Part shown: positions 62,317 to 64,000 of the stretch, piece after piece
Numbering within the stretch: the stretch's first letter is position 1
Layout of the letters: each line of letters opens with the position of its first letter
Assembly: GCA_041595255.1 (NCBI GenBank)
Contig: JBFHKR010000001.1
Location: 53,038-117,037 of the forward strand
Length of the DNA stretch: 64,000 bases
Reading direction: 5' to 3'
From: PGYR01 sp041595255
GTDB lineage: Bacteria; Bacteroidota; Ignavibacteria; Kapaibacteriales; UBA2268
Made by a program: the position numbers and the translations under genes
Notes under the pieces: model-generated
What the model was told of the DNA's origin: nothing
What the model saw: only the letters and a program-made list of their open reading frames with translations
Database searches by the model: none

Positions 62317-63168
62317 CTAATTTGCTAACAGACTTTTTAATTTTTTCATATCTTCCCAAACTGGTCTTTTAAGATTAGGGTTCCTCAGCAAAGCAGATGG
62401 ATGATAAGTAATCATTAGCTTTTTCCCTCTATAATCTAAAATTTCACCTCTTATATCTTTCATGACACATTTTTCTTTCAATAATGTATCAGCTGCAGTT
62501 AACCCCAAAGCTAAAATATATTTTGGATTAATTAGTTCAATCTGTTTATGTAAATAAACTTCACAAGTATCAACTTCAGAAGTAGACGGTCTTCTATTAT
62601 TAGGAGGTCTACATTTTAGTATGTTTGCAATAAATACATCGTCCCTCGATAAATGTATAGATTCTAAAATAGTAGTTAATAATTTCCCAGATCTTCCTAC
62701 AAAAGGTTCACCTTGTAAATCTTCATCTCTACCGGGTGCCTCACCGATTATAAGAAGATCTGCATTTGGGTCACCTGTACCGAAAACAAATTTATTTCTT
62801 GTTGCACCCAATTCACATCTCATACAGTCATGAATGTCATCATATAAAACTTCAAGTGAACCTGCATCCCTCCAGTTTTTTGAAACAGAATTTTCATCTA
62901 TTTTTACTATGTGTTGAGTGACTTTTTGCTCTTTGGTTTCTATTTCTTGTAATACTTGTGTTTTTTCAACTTTTGTCTCGCTAATCTTTTGACTAATTTT
63001 GATTTCATTATTTGGTGATTGTTTCTTAGCCATTTTCTCTCCTGTAATTTCCTTAACTATCTTAAATTCAATACCATCGTCATCAAAAAATATATTCTTT
63101 CCATATACTTTCTGACTCTTCAAATAATTCAATATATCAGTTTTAAGATTACTCAATGTCCAAATCAC
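62317..63168 (-). CDS. uracil-DNA glycosylase family 4 (UDGa-type)
   Basis: Base-excision repair enzyme that removes uracil from DNA. The 283 aa product has a C-terminal catalytic domain with motif A GEAPGRDEDLQGEPFVG, the NILKCRPPNNRRP stretch and the TYHPSALLRNP motif. Four cysteines for an iron-sulfur cluster are visible: CMRC near residue 114, then two more 16 positions apart (C in ILKCRP and in DTCEVY). The first ~95 residues are charged and low in complexity, an extension often seen in this family. Its start overlaps the hutH stop by 20 bases. Confidence 0.9.
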   Translation of the reverse strand: MIWTLSNLKTDILNYLKSQKVYGKNIFFDDDGIEFKIVKEITGEKMAKKQSPNNEIKISQKISETKVEKTQVLQEIETKEQKVTQHIVKIDENSVSKNWRDAGSLEVLYDDIHDCMRCELGATRNKFVFGTGDPNADLLIIGEAPGRDEDLQGEPFVGRSGKLLTTILESIHLSRDDVFIANILKCRPPNNRRPSTSEVDTCEVYLHKQIELINPKYILALGLTAADTLLKEKCVMKDIRGEILDYRGKKLMITYHPSALLRNPNLKRPVWEDMKKLKSLLAN

Positions 63169-64000
63169 CTACTACTGATTCTACTGCATCCAATATTTCG
63201 TTTGATCTTACTAAATCAGTAATAGTGTTGTGATCATTGTATAAAGGTCTATCTTCATCCAAGTATTCTATATGTTTTCTTATGACTTCAAAAGCTTTTG
63301 CTACACCATCGCCATATTTGAAATCTCTAAAATCAAGTGCTTGTGCCGCAGCAAAGAATTCTATACCGATTATACTATGAGCATTCTCTAATATTTGTTT
63401 ATTTTTCAATGCTGTATTCATCCCCATAGAAACAAAATCTTCTTGGTCAGCTGCAGCAGGTATAGATTGTACTGAAGCGGGTGCAGATAGCATTCTTTGC
63501 TCCACAATTAATGTATCTGCAGTATATTGACTAAGCATTAAACCACTGTACAGTCCTGCTTTATCGGTTAGAAAGCTTGGTAATCCTTGACTTAAAGCTG
63601 GGTTTAATAATCTATTTAGTCTTCTTTCTGAAAGTACAGAAACCATAGTTATAGCTGCTCCAGCAGAGTCCATTGGTAAAGAAACAGGTGAACCTTGGAA
63701 ATTAGCTCCAGATAATACCTCATTATCATCAGGGAAGAATATTGGATTATCTCCTACACCATTCAATTCAATTTCTACTTGTTCTTGAGCCCATCTAATT
63801 GCATCTCTTGCTGCCCCAATAACTTGAGGGCTAGAACGCATTGAATATGCATCTTGTACTTTTGTTTTGATTTTACCAGTAATTAAATCACTTCCCTCTA
63901 GACATTTTCTAATTGAAACTGCACTTTTTACAGCTCCTTGAAATCCACGCACTTCATGTATTTTTTTGCTATATGGTTTCAAATTTGCCATAAGAGCTTC
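63149..64000 (-). CDS. hutH: histidine ammonia-lyase, C-terminal part (cut by the window end)
   Basis: Enzyme that deaminates histidine to urocanate. The visible ~283 residues are the C-terminal part; the reading frame stays open to base 64000, so the start and the Ala-Ser-Gly that forms the MIO cofactor lie outside the window. Visible motifs are QDAYSMRSSPQVIGAARD, GDNPIFFPDDNEVLSGANFQG (given here from about base 63700) and SIPAAADQEDFVSMG, all typical of HutH. A methionine at 63991 is internal, not the real start. No other hut gene is seen after it; a DNA glycosylase gene overlaps its end. Confidence 0.93.
   Translation of the reverse strand, partial: EALMANLKPYSKKIHEVRGFQGAVKSAVSIRKCLEGSDLITGKIKTKVQDAYSMRSSPQVIGAARDAIRWAQEQVEIELNGVGDNPIFFPDDNEVLSGANFQGSPVSLPMDSAGAAITMVSVLSERRLNRLLNPALSQGLPSFLTDKAGLYSGLMLSQYTADTLIVEQRMLSAPASVQSIPAAADQEDFVSMGMNTALKNKQILENAHSIIGIEFFAAAQALDFRDFKYGDGVAKAFEVIRKHIEYLDEDRPLYNDHNTITDLVRSNEILDAVESVVGDLDIE

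Noticed and set aside
1..64000. CRISPR arrays, insertion sequences, prophage
   Set aside because: I saw no regularly spaced direct repeats, transposase or phage genes in the window.

Overview
The window is a very AT-rich (roughly 30% GC by eye), gene-dense stretch of bacterial chromosome. It holds one tRNA and no insertion sequences, phage genes or CRISPR arrays. Several features point to the Bacteroidota/Chlorobiota/Ignavibacteriota (FCB) group. These are a PorU-like C25 peptidase, several secreted proteins with type IX secretion (T9SS) C-terminal sorting domains including one of 'NYPNPF' type, GldL/GldM-like motor proteins, and promoter boxes of the form TAnnTTTG. The sorting-domain style and the divergence of the GldL/M-like proteins suggest Ignavibacteria/Kapabacteria rather than classical Bacteroidia, but the species cannot be named from sequence alone.

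Layout. 1-4.4 kb: an operon of an outer-membrane barrel protein, an RsbW-like ATPase and a large NTPase with coiled coils and a membrane hairpin. 4.4-7.2 kb: pdxH, a SufS-like class V PLP enzyme, gcvH and a DUF6356 protein. 7.4-13.4 kb (minus strand): mscS-like, dtd, rimM, trmD, tRNA-Cys, efp, accB, accC, a translation and fatty-acid block. 13.4-24.3 kb: an orphan nuoC, then hflX-mfd-tsaB-purB-lysC-lysA, then an unknown exported protein behind a candidate sigma-54 promoter. 24.3-30.9 kb: a PcrA/UvrD helicase, a T9SS cargo protein, a PASTA protein, an NrnA-type DHH phosphoesterase and L-lysine 6-transaminase. 31.2-38.2 kb: an extended GldL-like membrane protein followed by the large PorU-like protein. 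38.2-42.5 kb: a plug-barrel outer-membrane protein and gyrA. 42.8-45.3 kb: an AI-2E family transporter and two tandem CxxCH/Ca-loop T9SS cargo proteins. 45.3-49.2 kb (minus strand): an operon of HicB-like protein, CPBP protease, TPR protein, NamZ/DUF1343 and GNAT. 49.3-62.3 kb: eleven tightly packed plus-strand genes: heparinase family, flippase, LptF/G permease, GldL-like, GldM-like, TolC, RDD, HlyD-type adaptor, ABC ATPase and two MacB-type permeases. 62.3-64 kb: family 4 uracil-DNA glycosylase and the C-terminal part of hutH, cut by the window end.

How it fits together. Much of the window is ordinary housekeeping (gyrase, Mfd, HflX, TsaB, PurB, EF-P, ACC, lysine synthesis). The most interesting layer is cell-envelope export. 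The proteins at 31228-32559 and 53629-54432 share a homologous cytoplasmic segment and a two-helix membrane module with a conserved in-membrane glutamate. The second is followed by a one-helix protein with a large periplasmic part, the architecture of the proton-driven GldL/GldM (PorL/PorM) motor. The first is followed by the PorU-like protein. With at least three sorting-domain cargo proteins nearby, this suggests a divergent T9SS with two motor-stator paralogs. Protein identities here are read from motifs and remembered family features; no database search was run.
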